From an uncultured Clostridia bacterium (lineage in GTDB: Bacteria; Bacillota; Clostridia; RUG12999): 64,000 nt of DNA. Location of the stretch: the NCBI GenBank assembly GCA_934792465.1, contig CAKVOK010000005.1, positions 1 to 64,000 on the forward strand, in the 5' to 3' direction. Shown here one piece after another: positions 7,100 to 16,446 of this stretch. The notes under the pieces are model-generated. The model made no database searches. It was not told the origin of the DNA and saw nothing but the letters and a program-made list of their open reading frames with translations. How positions within the stretch are numbered: position 1 is the stretch's first letter; each line of letters begins with the position of its first letter. Made by a program: the position numbers and the translations under genes.

Positions 7100-9202
7100 T
7101 TATTCCTCATCGGCAATCACAAAATTTATATCTCCCGTCACGGTATTTACACTGTCGATTATTACCTTAATGCTGTCGCCCATACGGTATACTTTCCCGG
7201 TATGCTCCCCGACAAGGCTGTATTCCGTTGCCGAGAATATATAATAATCGTCCCTCATATCGGCAACGGACACTCTGCCCTCCGCCGTATTTTCAAGCGC
7301 AACAAAGAGTCCGGAATTTGTAACCGACGAGATAACTCCGTCAAATTCTTCATCAATAAATTCGGACATATATTCCGCAATTTTAATCTTTTTGCTTGTG
7401 CGTTCCGCTTCTTCAGCAACAATCTCCCTCTCGGACGCATTTTTTGCGGCGATTTCCGCAAATTCGGCAAAATCTCTCTGTCTGCCCTCAATATCCGCCG
7501 ATATGATTGTATGAATTGCAAGGTCGGCAAGACGTCTTATCGGTGAGGTGAAATGGCAGTAATACTTTGCCGCAAGTCCGAAATGACCGTCGCACGAGGT
7601 CGAATATCTCGCTTTCATCATACTGCGCAGCATAATCGTTGAAACGATACGTTCATACGGCTCGCCCTTAATGCTGTCCAGCGCCTGTTGAAGTGCTTTC
7701 GGGTGTATACTTTCGGCGCTGCCCTTTATATGCAAATCAAACAGGCTCATTATTCGCATAAGCTCCGTTATTTTTTCCGCCGACGGATTTTCATGCACAC
7801 GATATACAAACGGCGTTTCGAGCCAGTAATAATGCTCGGCGACCGTTGAATTTGCCGCAAGCATAAATTCTTCTATGATTATATTCGCAAGCGTATATTC
7901 ATACGGCATAATATCCGTAACATATCCGTTTTCGTCAAATACAACCTTGGTTTCCGGAAAATTGAAGTCTATGCTGCCGTTCGCAAATCGCCGTTTTCTC
8001 AAAATACCCGAAAGCTTCCGCATCAGCCGAAGCATAGGCACAATATCCGCATACTGTTCTTTCAGCTTTTTATTTCCGTTTAATATTTTCGTAACATCGG
8101 TATATGTCATTCTGTGTACCGTTTTTATAACCGATTTATATATTTCGTGCGAAACAATCTCGCCTTTCGGGGTAATCTCCATATCCACGGAAAGCGCAAA
8201 GCGGTCGCAGCCCTCGTTTAAGCTGCATATCCCGTTTGAAAGTTCTCTCGGAAGCATGGGCACGACTCCGCCCGAAAGATATACGCTCGTCCCTCTTCCG
8301 AGAGCCTCGCCGAAGATTTCCGTGCCCGGCTTTACATAAAAGCTGACGTCCGCAATATGCACGGAAAGCATATAATTTCCGTTTTCAAGCGTTTTCAGCG
8401 ATATTGCGTCGTCGAGGTCTTTTGCGTCCTCGCCGTCTATCGTGAATATTGTTTCTCCTCGCAAATCACGGCGGTTTTCTATATTCGTTCCGCTGATTTT
8501 ATCGGGTATTTTTGTAACCTCCGCCTTGACTTTTTCCGGGAAATCCTCAGGCAATCCGAACATACGAAGCATACAGGTGAAATCCGTTTTCGGCTCGCCC
8601 TGCCAACCTAAAACTTCCGCTATATGCCCTCTCAAATCCTCGCCGTTTTCTCCGTATGAAGTAAGCTTCACAAGCACCTTTTGACCGTTTACCGCAGCCA
8701 TTGTATGCTTCTTGTCTATTCTTATATTTTTCGATATTTTTTTGTTGTCCGGAACGGCATAGAAATGACTTCCCTTTTTTCTGAACGTGCAGACAAGCTC
8801 ATGATTCTCACGTTTAATTACTTTGATTATTTTTCCGTCGCTGTGCTTTTTATCTGCCGAAACCGAAATCACCTTGGCTATAACCGTATCGCCGTTCAAT
8901 GCGCTGCCGGCATTTTCCGCCGCTATAAACAAATCGTTTTTCAGCGTTTCCGCTTCGACGAATCCGAAGCTTGCTCCCGTGCCGATATATTTGCCCGTCA
9001 CAAGGTTTTTATCGGTATTCACGCTGTATCTGCCCTTGCGGCTTTTAATTATCTTTCCGTTTGATATAAGCCTGTCCAGTATTTCGTAAAATTCATCGGT
9101 GTCGGATTTCGGCACATCAAGCACCAGCATAAGCTCGTCCGCCGTCAAAGGCACATAACCGCTGCTTTTCATAAATTCATATATTTTTTCTGTCCTGGTC
9201 AT
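7100..9202 (-). CDS. rnr: ribonuclease R
   Basis: 700 residues, normal length. Order: N-terminal winged-helix (first ~70 residues), cold-shock OB folds (~70-225), RNB catalytic domain (~245-570) with the DGEDAKDLDDAISLK acidic active site and the HYCHFTSPIRRLADL motif, and a C-terminal S1 domain (GVISSVTNSGLFVALEN). A 3'-5' exoribonuclease that degrades structured RNA. It sits 39 bp after gatB on the same strand. Unlike Gammaproteobacterial enzymes there is no long basic C-terminal tail. Confidence 0.93.
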   Translation of the reverse strand: MTRTEKIYEFMKSSGYVPLTADELMLVLDVPKSDTDEFYEILDRLISNGKIIKSRKGRYSVNTDKNLVTGKYIGTGASFGFVEAETLKNDLFIAAENAGSALNGDTVIAKVISVSADKKHSDGKIIKVIKRENHELVCTFRKKGSHFYAVPDNKKISKNIRIDKKHTMAAVNGQKVLVKLTSYGENGEDLRGHIAEVLGWQGEPKTDFTCMLRMFGLPEDFPEKVKAEVTKIPDKISGTNIENRRDLRGETIFTIDGEDAKDLDDAISLKTLENGNYMLSVHIADVSFYVKPGTEIFGEALGRGTSVYLSGGVVPMLPRELSNGICSLNEGCDRFALSVDMEITPKGEIVSHEIYKSVIKTVHRMTYTDVTKILNGNKKLKEQYADIVPMLRLMRKLSGILRKRRFANGSIDFNFPETKVVFDENGYVTDIMPYEYTLANIIIEEFMLAANSTVAEHYYWLETPFVYRVHENPSAEKITELMRIMSLFDLHIKGSAESIHPKALQQALDSIKGEPYERIVSTIMLRSMMKARYSTSCDGHFGLAAKYYCHFTSPIRRLADLAIHTIISADIEGRQRDFAEFAEIAAKNASEREIVAEEAERTSKKIKIAEYMSEFIDEEFDGVISSVTNSGLFVALENTAEGRVSVADMRDDYYIFSATEYSLVGEHTGKVYRMGDSIKVIIDSVNTVTGDINFVIADEE

Positions 9203-9241
9203 ATACTATCCTTTCTGTGTCATACGGACGAGTTTTCCTTT

Positions 9242-10675
9242 TTAAAGCTTTTTCAGTTCTTCCGCAATCAGTTTATTTACGGCAGCCGGGTTTGCCTTTC
9301 CCTTTGAAAGGCGCATGACCTGTCCTACCAAAAATCCTACGGCACGGTCTTTTCCGCCCTTGTAGTCGGCTATCGACTGCGGATTTGCCTCAAATACAGT
9401 GTGTATTATGTCCAAAATAGCGTTTTCATCGTTCACCTGTTTGAGTCCGAGCCTTTCGATTATATCCGTCGGAGCATCGCCTGTCTTTGTCATTTCCTCC
9501 ATAACCTGCTTTGCCGCCGTGTTGCTTATCACGCCTTTATCAATCTGTCCTATCATTACGGCAAGGTTTTCCGGAGTTACGTTTATTTCGTCTATACCGA
9601 CGTATTTTTCTTTCATGATTCTGAAAATATCGCCCATAATCCAGTTTGAAGCCGCTTTCGGCGAAGCTCCGCATTTTATTGTTTTCTCAAAAAATTCGGC
9701 AACGGAACGTTCTTCCGTGAGCTGTGAAGCGTCATATTCCGGCAGAGCAAATTCTTCCACGTATCTGTCACGTTTAACGTGCGGCAGCTCCGGTATTGTC
9801 TTTCTGATTTCTTCGATTGTTTCGTCGCTTGTGACTATAGGCATAAGGTCGGGTTCGGGGAAATATCTGTAGTCCTGTGCGTCCTCCTTGCTTCTGAGCG
9901 GCAGACTCTCGCCTTTCGCATCGTCCCAGCGCCTTGTTTCCTGCGTTATCGTTCCTCCGGCTTTTAAAATCTCCGTATGACGTTTTATTTCATATTCAAT
10001 TCCTCTGAGTGCGCCGCTGAATGTGTTTACATTCTTCATTTCGGAACGTATGCCGTATTCTTTCTGACCGACAGGTCTTACGGAAACATTTACGTCGCAG
10101 CGCAGCGAGCCTTCCTGCATCTTGCAGTCGGAAACTCCTATATATTTAAGTATGGATTTAAGTGTTTCAAGATATTCACCGGCTTCCTCCACGCTTCGCA
10201 TATCCGGTTCGGAAACTATCTCGATAAGAGGCACTCCGCAGCGGTTGTAATCCATCAAAGATTTTCCCGGCACAACGTCGTGCAGCGATTTTCCTGCGTC
10301 CTCTTCTATGTGTATTCTTGTTATTCCTATACGTTTTTTGCCGCCGTTTACATTTATATCTATGTAACCGTCGTGGCAAAGCGGCAAATCAAACTGTGAA
10401 ATCTGGTATGCTTTGGGCAAATCGGGGTAGAAATAATTCTTTCTGTCCTGCTTGCTGTTTTTCTCAATCCCGCAATTCATCGCAAGCCCTGCTTTTATCG
10501 CATATTCAACGACTTTTCCGTTAAGCTTCGGGAGAGTTCCCGGCATACCCGTGCAAATCGGGCAGCAATGCGTGTTTATTTCTCCGCCGAATGAATTTTC
10601 ACATCCGCAATATATTTTCGTTTTTGTGGAAAGCTCCGCATGAACTTCTATTCCTATAACTGCTTCAAATTCCAT
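9242..10675 (-). CDS. gatB: Asp-tRNA(Asn)/Glu-tRNA(Gln) amidotransferase subunit B
   Basis: 477 residues. GatB activates the misacylated Asp/Glu on tRNA and passes ammonia from GatA. Hallmarks: FEAVIGIEVHAELSTKTKIYCGC with zinc-binding cysteines (CGCEN, HCCPICTGMPG), RIHIEEDAGKSLHD, YNRCGVPLIEIVSEPD, and the C-terminal YqeY-like tail domain that binds tRNA. Its ATG abuts the gatA stop codon, giving a gatC-gatA-gatB order as in most Firmicutes. Needed where GlnRS or AsnRS is absent. Confidence 0.95.
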   Translation of the reverse strand: MEFEAVIGIEVHAELSTKTKIYCGCENSFGGEINTHCCPICTGMPGTLPKLNGKVVEYAIKAGLAMNCGIEKNSKQDRKNYFYPDLPKAYQISQFDLPLCHDGYIDINVNGGKKRIGITRIHIEEDAGKSLHDVVPGKSLMDYNRCGVPLIEIVSEPDMRSVEEAGEYLETLKSILKYIGVSDCKMQEGSLRCDVNVSVRPVGQKEYGIRSEMKNVNTFSGALRGIEYEIKRHTEILKAGGTITQETRRWDDAKGESLPLRSKEDAQDYRYFPEPDLMPIVTSDETIEEIRKTIPELPHVKRDRYVEEFALPEYDASQLTEERSVAEFFEKTIKCGASPKAASNWIMGDIFRIMKEKYVGIDEINVTPENLAVMIGQIDKGVISNTAAKQVMEEMTKTGDAPTDIIERLGLKQVNDENAILDIIHTVFEANPQSIADYKGGKDRAVGFLVGQVMRLSKGKANPAAVNKLIAEELKKL

Positions 10676-12118
10676 TTATTTTTCCTCCTTTAAGCTGCAT
10701 TCGAGAGTGTATGCCGTTCTCAAAACCGCAGGTTCGCCGAAAGGCTTCGCCATAAGCTGCAAGCCTACGGGCATACCGTTTTCGTCATTGCCGCACGGAA
10801 TGCTGATTGCCGGTATTCCGGCTATATTCGCCGATACCGTACATATATCTCCCGTATACATCTTAACCGGGTCGCTTACCTTTTCGCCTATTTTGAACGC
10901 CGTTGTCGGATATACCGGACTTAAAATAACGTCATATTCCGCAAATACCTTGTCAAAGCTTTCTTTTATAAGCGTTCTGACTTTCAGTGCTTTTTTGTAA
11001 TATGCATCGTAATATCCCGAAGAAAGAGCATACGTTCCGAGAATGATACGTCTTTTCACTTCGTCGCCGAAGCCCTCGCCCCTCGTTCTGAAATACATAT
11101 CCGTTATGTCCGTGTAGTTTTCCGCACGGAATCCGTATTTTACGCCGTCGTATCTTGCAAGATTCGAACTTGCTTCCGCAGACGAAATAATGTAGTATGC
11201 GGCAAGTGCATAATCCGTAACCGGCAGAGAAATCTCATGAATTTCCGCTCCGAGCTTCTCATATTCTTTTATTGTTTCGTTTATTCTCTCGGCAACGCCG
11301 TTTGAAAGGCCGTTGAAATATTCTTTCGGCACGGCAATTTTCATGCCCTTAACGTCTGCCTTGAGTGCCGACGTATAATCCGGGCGGTCGAAATTCAGGC
11401 ACGTCGAATCCATCGAGTCGTATTTTGATATTATATTCATAATTTTTGCGCAGTCCGTAACGTTTTTCGATACAGGTCCTATCTGGTCGAGGCTTGATGC
11501 GAACGCAACAAGTCCGAAACGGCTGACTGTGCCGTATGTAGGCTTAAGACCCACGCAGCCGCAGAACGATGCCGGAAGCCTTACGCTGCCGCCCGTATCG
11601 CTGCCGAGTGCGAAATATGCCATATCCGCAGCCACGCAAGCGCCGCTGCCGCCCGACGAGCCGCCGGGAACGCAGTCTGTATTCTTAGGATTTTTCACAG
11701 GTCCGAAATACGATGTTTCGTTTGAAGAACCCATTGCAAATTCGTCCATGTTTGTTTTGCCTATCAATACAAGGTCGTTTTGCTCCATCAAATCCGTAAC
11801 AAACGCATTGTACGGCGGTTTGAAATTCGAAAGCATTTTCGACGCACACGTTGTTAAAATATCTTTTGAAGCGATATTGTCTTTTAATGCATACGGAACG
11901 CCGGCAAGCGGAGAAACCTCCTCGCCTGCGGCAATTTTTTCGTCTACCGCCATTGCTTTTGTAATCGCTTCTTCCTCCGTTATCGTTATAAATGCGTTGA
12001 TTTCTTTATTTTTCTCTTTTGCGAAATCCAATGCGGATTTCGTAACCTCGAACGAGGAAACCTCTTTTTTTCTTATTTTCTCGGCAATTTCGGATGCCGA
12101 AAGCTTATTCAAATCCAT
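10676..12118 (-). CDS. gatA: Asp-tRNA(Asn)/Glu-tRNA(Gln) amidotransferase subunit A
   Basis: 480 residues, amidase-signature family. The Ser-cisSer-Lys triad is visible: Lys in PYALKDNI, the GGSSGGSGA loop and the SDTGGSVRLPAS segment with the nucleophilic Ser. Hydrolyses glutamine to supply ammonia to GatB. Eleven bp after gatC and directly adjacent to gatB, so the three are co-translated as a complex. Confidence 0.95.
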   Translation of the reverse strand: MDLNKLSASEIAEKIRKKEVSSFEVTKSALDFAKEKNKEINAFITITEEEAITKAMAVDEKIAAGEEVSPLAGVPYALKDNIASKDILTTCASKMLSNFKPPYNAFVTDLMEQNDLVLIGKTNMDEFAMGSSNETSYFGPVKNPKNTDCVPGGSSGGSGACVAADMAYFALGSDTGGSVRLPASFCGCVGLKPTYGTVSRFGLVAFASSLDQIGPVSKNVTDCAKIMNIISKYDSMDSTCLNFDRPDYTSALKADVKGMKIAVPKEYFNGLSNGVAERINETIKEYEKLGAEIHEISLPVTDYALAAYYIISSAEASSNLARYDGVKYGFRAENYTDITDMYFRTRGEGFGDEVKRRIILGTYALSSGYYDAYYKKALKVRTLIKESFDKVFAEYDVILSPVYPTTAFKIGEKVSDPVKMYTGDICTVSANIAGIPAISIPCGNDENGMPVGLQLMAKPFGEPAVLRTAYTLECSLKEEK

Positions 12119-12129
12119 GTTTCTTACTC

Positions 12130-12417
12130 CTATTCAACAATTTTCGGTACGCTGTAGCAGCCGGCGTCTTTTTCCGGCGCATTTTTGAGCAGTTCTTCCC
12201 TATCGTAAGACGGAACAATCTCGTCTTTGCGGAACACATTATTCACGGGAAGCGCATGAGCTATCGGCTCAACGTTTTCCGTGTCAAGCTCCGCAAGCTT
12301 GTCCGCAAATCTGATTACCGCTTCCATATCGTGCGTTAATCTTTCTTTTTTCTCGTCGTCAATATGGATTCGGGCAAGACGTGCCACATAATCCAAATCC
12401 TTGTCGGTTATTTTCAT
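12130..12417 (-). CDS. gatC: Asp-tRNA(Asn)/Glu-tRNA(Gln) amidotransferase subunit C
   Basis: 95 residues with the usual GatC pattern: YVARLARIHIDDEKKERL near the N-terminus, FADKLAELDTENVEPIAH and a proline-containing linker to FRKDEIVPSYDREELLKNAP. It wraps around GatA and stabilises the GatAB complex. The ATG overlaps the ligA stop (ATGA), implying coupling. Confidence 0.93.
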   Translation of the reverse strand: MKITDKDLDYVARLARIHIDDEKKERLTHDMEAVIRFADKLAELDTENVEPIAHALPVNNVFRKDEIVPSYDREELLKNAPEKDAGCYSVPKIVE

Positions 12418-14459
12418 TGTGATTCCTCCATATTCAAAAAATCCTCTTCGGATATTATTTTTATATTAAGCTGAAGCGCTTTGTCATATTTGCTGCCGGC
12501 ATTTTCCCCGGCAAGAAGATAATCGGTTTTCTTCGATACGCTGCCGGAAACCTTGCCGCCGAGAGCTTCTATTCGCTCCTTTATCTCGTTTCGCGAGAAA
12601 TGAGAAAGTGTCCCCGTAACGACAAATGTCTTGCCGGCAAGCAAATCCGATTTTTCGGTTTTCTCGGCTGTCATATCGACTCCCAGGCTTTCGAGCTCGT
12701 GAACAAGCTCCGCATTTTTCGGATTGTCAAAATAAACTCTTATGCTATCCGCCGTCTTTTCGCCTATATCTTCCACTGCCGCCAATTCCTCAGCAGAAGC
12801 GTTTATAAGTGCGTCCATGCTGCCGAAATGATTTGCAAGAGATTTTGCCGCTCCGCTTCCCACCATTCTGATTCCGAGTCCGAACAGCACTCTCGCCATT
12901 TTTGCGGATTTCGACCTTTCTATCGCCGCAAGCAGATTATCCGCCGACTTATCGCCCTTTCTGTCGAGCGAAAGTATATCTTCTTTCGTAAGACGGTACA
13001 AATCCGCCGGACTGCTCAGCAGACCTGCGTCCGCAAGCTGGGTTATAACCGCCGGACCGGCACCGTCTATATCCATTGCGTCACGGCTGACAAAATGTAT
13101 GATATTGCGCAGCCGCTGTGCCGGACATTCAAGACCCGTACATCTCGCTGCGGCTTCGCCGTCAAGTCTTTTTACGGGTGCGCCGCATACCGGGCAAATT
13201 TCCGGCATTTCAAATATTCTTTCCGTTCCGTTTCTCTTTTCGGGAAGCGAACGGATTATTTCCGGAATAATCTCCCCCGCCTTGCGTATTATTACTTTAT
13301 CGCCTATCCGTATATCCTTTTCACGGATATTATCTATATTGTGCAGCACTGCACGGCTTATCATGCTGCCGGCAACCCTTACGGGAGTCAGCACCGCCGT
13401 CGGCGTTAAAACACCGGTTCTGCCGACCTGCACTTCTATATCCAGCACTTCGGTTTCCTTTTCCTCTGCCGGATATTTATATGCAATCGCCCATTTGGGG
13501 CTTTTCGCATTAACGCCGAGCGTTTCCCTCGCCGAAAGACTGTTTGCCTTTACAACCGCTCCGTCTATATCGTATTCGTAGGTATCTCTTTTCGACCCTA
13601 TCTCTTCAATATGCCGTATTATCTCATCGCTGTCCGTCAGCACCTTTCTGTTCGGCACTGTGGAAAATCCGAGCCTGTCCAAAAGTGCAAGACCCTCGCT
13701 GTGCGTTGTTATATCCATTCCACGAATCTGCTGAATATTGAATATAAAGACGTGCAGACCCCTTGATTTCGTAACGGAGCTGTCCAGCTGGCGCAGCGAC
13801 CCCGCAGCGGCATTTCTCGGATTCGCAAAGCCCGGTTTTTCGAGCAGTTCACATTTTTCGTTAAGCTCTTCAAAGCTCTTTATCGGCATATACACTTCGC
13901 CCCGAACCTCCAGAAACTCGGGTATATTTTCAAGTTTCTGCGGTTCTTCGTTTTTAACAACCATCTCCCACGTTATGGGTGCTTCATCAAGCCTTTGCGG
14001 AACTCCGGCAACCGTTTTTAAATTTTCCGTAACGTCTTCGCCGACAAGTCCGTCACCTCGTGTCGAACCTCGTGTGAAAACTCCGTTTTCATATTCCAAA
14101 GATACGGAAAGTCCGTCTATCTTCGGTTCTACGGAATATTCGAGCTTTTCTCCTGCCGCCGCATTCGTCTTTTCTATAAAATCAACAAGCTCTTCGGCGG
14201 AAAAAACGTCTTTCAGGCTCTGCATCGCAACGGTATGCGCAACGGAAGAAAATTTCTCGGATTTTTTTCCTCCGACGTGCTGCGTGGGCGAAGAATCGCT
14301 TTTGTACTGCGGATTTTCTTCCTCCAAAATTTCCAGTTCACGCAGCAGCATATCGTATTCCATATCCGTAATTTCCGGACTGTCCTCATTGTAATATTTA
14401 TTGTTATGATATTCGATTTCGCCGCGAAGCTCTAATATTCTCGAAAGTATTTCGTCCAT
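12414..14459 (-). CDS. ligA: NAD+-dependent DNA ligase LigA
   Basis: About 681 residues, full length. N-terminal Ia NAD-binding domain, adenylation domain with the catalytic Lys in EPKIDGLSVSLEY, OB fold, four-Cys zinc finger (CPVCGAP and CTGLECPAQ), helix-hairpin-helix repeats and a C-terminal BRCT domain (LAGKTFVVTGTLSHFSRNEI). Seals nicks in replication and repair. The ATG at 14459 is preferred over 14468 since AAAGGA lies 8 nt upstream of it but directly against the earlier one. Twelve bp downstream of the JAB-like gene. Confidence 0.94.
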   Translation of the reverse strand: MDEILSRILELRGEIEYHNNKYYNEDSPEITDMEYDMLLRELEILEEENPQYKSDSSPTQHVGGKKSEKFSSVAHTVAMQSLKDVFSAEELVDFIEKTNAAAGEKLEYSVEPKIDGLSVSLEYENGVFTRGSTRGDGLVGEDVTENLKTVAGVPQRLDEAPITWEMVVKNEEPQKLENIPEFLEVRGEVYMPIKSFEELNEKCELLEKPGFANPRNAAAGSLRQLDSSVTKSRGLHVFIFNIQQIRGMDITTHSEGLALLDRLGFSTVPNRKVLTDSDEIIRHIEEIGSKRDTYEYDIDGAVVKANSLSARETLGVNAKSPKWAIAYKYPAEEKETEVLDIEVQVGRTGVLTPTAVLTPVRVAGSMISRAVLHNIDNIREKDIRIGDKVIIRKAGEIIPEIIRSLPEKRNGTERIFEMPEICPVCGAPVKRLDGEAAARCTGLECPAQRLRNIIHFVSRDAMDIDGAGPAVITQLADAGLLSSPADLYRLTKEDILSLDRKGDKSADNLLAAIERSKSAKMARVLFGLGIRMVGSGAAKSLANHFGSMDALINASAEELAAVEDIGEKTADSIRVYFDNPKNAELVHELESLGVDMTAEKTEKSDLLAGKTFVVTGTLSHFSRNEIKERIEALGGKVSGSVSKKTDYLLAGENAGSKYDKALQLNIKIISEEDFLNMEESQ

Positions 14460-14471
14460 TTTGTTCATCCT

Positions 14472-15269
14472 TTACCGTGTTTTTTTGGAAGCAGACGTCT
14501 GCGGCGGCTTTTTGAGTTCTTCAATCTCCGTTTTAAGCTCGGAAATCTGCTGTTCGTTCTGATTGATTACCCACTGCAAATCGTTTGTTTTCTTCTTTAA
14601 AGTTTTTGCCGATAACGAAAGTTCTATACTCTGAACAACAAGATATGCACAGATAATCGCAACAACAACGAACATTGCGGCATATATTTTCGACCGAACT
14701 TTCTGCTTATGTTCTATTCTGCCGAGAATCTTCTCTCTGAGTTCCATTTCACGGTTCACCGGCATCAAAATGCTGTCTTTGTAATGCAAATCAAGCGGAT
14801 TCCCGAATTTATCGAAAATATATATTCCGCCGAGCTTTTTACATTCGCCTTCGTCATACTCATAAATATCCTGTCCGTTTGAAACCGGGTCGAATATGAA
14901 AAGAAGCTTTTCGCCGTCGAAAAAGCTTTTCTGCATAGCTTCATCGACTTCATCGGGAGCGGTGTCCCTATGCGTCGAATACTGTCCGAGGATTTCAAGC
15001 TCCGAATATGTTTCCTTTACTTCTGCGGAAATTCTGCTCCACGACTGTTTCGTAAAGGACGGTGCTTCTATACCCTCGTCGCCCGTATACATAGCTTCGA
15101 GTGCCGTAGAAATATATATTTTATCCTTATCACGTTTGCCGAGAAGCACACCTCTCGACCCGTCAAGACTGCCCGCCTTTGCATATTTTATTATATGCAT
15201 ATATGCGCCAAACTCAATATAAACCGGGGAATTCTCGCCCGTACCGATGAATTTCAGCTTTTCGTCCAT
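14472..15269 (-). CDS. membrane-anchored JAB1/MPN-like domain protein, degenerate JAMM site
   Basis: 265 residues (MDEKLKFIGTG start). Residues ~10-160 resemble an MPN/Mov34 fold: EFGAYMHIIKYAKAG, GSRGVLLGKRDKDKIYISTALEA, ILGQYSTHRDTAPDEVDEAMQKSFF, KLLFIFDP. In active JAMM proteases the middle stretch reads HxHP...SxxD; here only one His (in STHRDT) remains and the spacing is off, so hydrolase activity is unlikely. A single transmembrane helix follows (AAMFVVVAIICAYLVVQ), then a coiled coil of about 45 residues. This places the MPN-like domain N-terminal to the membrane segment, probably cytoplasmic. First gene after a good sigma-A promoter, upstream of ligA and gatCAB. Function unknown. Confidence 0.55.
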   Translation of the reverse strand: MDEKLKFIGTGENSPVYIEFGAYMHIIKYAKAGSLDGSRGVLLGKRDKDKIYISTALEAMYTGDEGIEAPSFTKQSWSRISAEVKETYSELEILGQYSTHRDTAPDEVDEAMQKSFFDGEKLLFIFDPVSNGQDIYEYDEGECKKLGGIYIFDKFGNPLDLHYKDSILMPVNREMELREKILGRIEHKQKVRSKIYAAMFVVVAIICAYLVVQSIELSLSAKTLKKKTNDLQWVINQNEQQISELKTEIEELKKPPQTSASKKTR

Positions 15270-15341
15270 CTTTATCACATACCTTTGTCTTAATTTTATT
15301 GGGGTTAATTTGTCAAAAATCATACGATTACATATACATAG

Positions 15342-15370
15342 ATTATACTATATTTTTGAAAAAAATACAA
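15342..15370 (-). promoter_or_regulatory. sigma-A promoter for the MPN-like/ligA/gatCAB/rnr run
   Basis: On the minus strand, TTGTAT (15370-15365), a 17-nt spacer, then TATAAT (15347-15342). It gives a leader of roughly 65 nt to the ATG at 15269. It lies between the spoIIIA terminator and the MPN-like gene, so the housekeeping run has its own vegetative promoter. Confidence 0.65.
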
Positions 15371-15391
15371 TACCTTTTTTCAAATTATTTC

Positions 15392-15435
15392 AAAAAAATA
15401 TCGGGTATTCACTTTGACAAGCAAATCCCGATATT
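15392..15435 (-). terminator. intrinsic terminator of the spoIIIA operon
   Basis: CCCGATATT/AATATCGGG hairpin (arms 15427-15435 and 15397-15405), followed on the minus strand by a run of T (TATTTTTTTG). It starts 5 bp after the spoIIIAH stop codon. Confidence 0.75.
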
Positions 15436-15440
15436 ATTTC

Positions 15441-15977
15441 TTATTCTTTTATACGGCTTATCTTTATCTTATCCGCCGAAACTCCGGTTGCGTCCACCGC
15501 ACTGTCTTTTATTACGGTAACCTGGTTTTCCGAAAGCTCATCTTTCGTGCGTACCGTAATCATAACGCCGTTTTCATTTATTATAACCACCGACTCGTTT
15601 ATCCCCTTTGTAGCGAGTGCCGCTTCGCATACGCCCTCTTTTTCCGTGCGCATTGCAAGGTCGGCGAGGTTCTCTTCCGCTTTTTTCTTTCCGTCCGCCG
15701 TTGCGGAGGGGTTGTTTACGGATTCTTTCAGTGCTTCGGTTGCTTTCGCTCTCGCTTCATTCCGCTGTTCCTTTGCCTTTTCGATTGCGTTCTTTTCCAC
15801 CTTTGCATTTACGAACTCAGCTTCGCCGAGCTTTGTTTCGTCATCTTTCACAGCTACGTTTGTTTTTGCCGGTTCGGCATTATCGCTTGTCTGATACGCC
15901 CAGTTTATGTACCCGGCAACAAGCACCATTCCCATTATCACTGCCAACACAATCTGTTTTTTCTTGAACATTATCAT
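15441..15977 (-). CDS. spoIIIAH: stage III sporulation protein AH
   Basis: About 178 residues. One N-terminal membrane helix (KKQIVLAVIMGMVLVAGYINW), a variable linker rich in Lys/Glu/Ala, and a C-terminal YscJ/FliF-like domain (SVVIINENGVMITVRT, LSENQVTVIKDSAVDATGV). In the family the C-terminal domain extends into the intermembrane space and binds forespore SpoIIQ, forming the feeding-tube channel. GGAGAAG lies before the ATG at 15977. Last gene of the operon. Confidence 0.88.
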   Translation of the reverse strand: MIMFKKKQIVLAVIMGMVLVAGYINWAYQTSDNAEPAKTNVAVKDDETKLGEAEFVNAKVEKNAIEKAKEQRNEARAKATEALKESVNNPSATADGKKKAEENLADLAMRTEKEGVCEAALATKGINESVVIINENGVMITVRTKDELSENQVTVIKDSAVDATGVSADKIKISRIKE

Positions 15978-15989
15978 CAACTTCTCCTT

Positions 15990-16442
15990 TCATTTTCCCG
16001 TAAGAACGCAAACCCTGTGTGCCGGAACTCCGAGCGCCGTTTCCGCCGCCTCTTTAAGATTTTGTCTTACATCTTCATTTTCCGCTCCCTGCGCCGTTAT
16101 TATTATCCCCTTTACGGACGGAAAGCTGTATTTCACAACGGCAGGATCGCTGCCCGTACCGCTCAAAACCGTTTTTTCCTCCAGCGTTTCGCTGTTTTTG
16201 CGAATGTCTTTCTCAAAATTTTTTACGCCGCTGTCCTCAAGCATTATAAATACGCTTACCTCTCCCGCTCCTTTGACGGACGAAAGCACATCCCCGAGGC
16301 TCTGTTCAAGCTCCTGTTTGACGTCTGCCTGTTTTTCCTCCGCCACACTGAAATTGCCCGAAATCATAAACAGAACCGCTGCGGCTATTATCGCCGCAAA
16401 CCAATATATTTTTTTATTGCCGATTATTTCTTTAATATTCAT
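15990..16442 (-). CDS. spoIIIAG: stage III sporulation protein AG
   Basis: About 150 residues starting MNIKEIIGNKKIYWFAAII, with one N-terminal membrane helix and a C-terminal ring-building domain (LGDVLSSVKGAGEVSVFIML, IIITAQGAENEDVRQNLKEAAETALGVPAHRVCVL). SpoIIIAG forms a large ring in the mother-cell membrane. The start at 16442 is chosen because GGAG lies 7 nt upstream; that Shine-Dalgarno overlaps the spoIIIAF stop. Confidence 0.88.
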   Translation of the reverse strand: MNIKEIIGNKKIYWFAAIIAAAVLFMISGNFSVAEEKQADVKQELEQSLGDVLSSVKGAGEVSVFIMLEDSGVKNFEKDIRKNSETLEEKTVLSGTGSDPAVVKYSFPSVKGIIITAQGAENEDVRQNLKEAAETALGVPAHRVCVLTGK

Positions 16443-16446
16443 TTTA

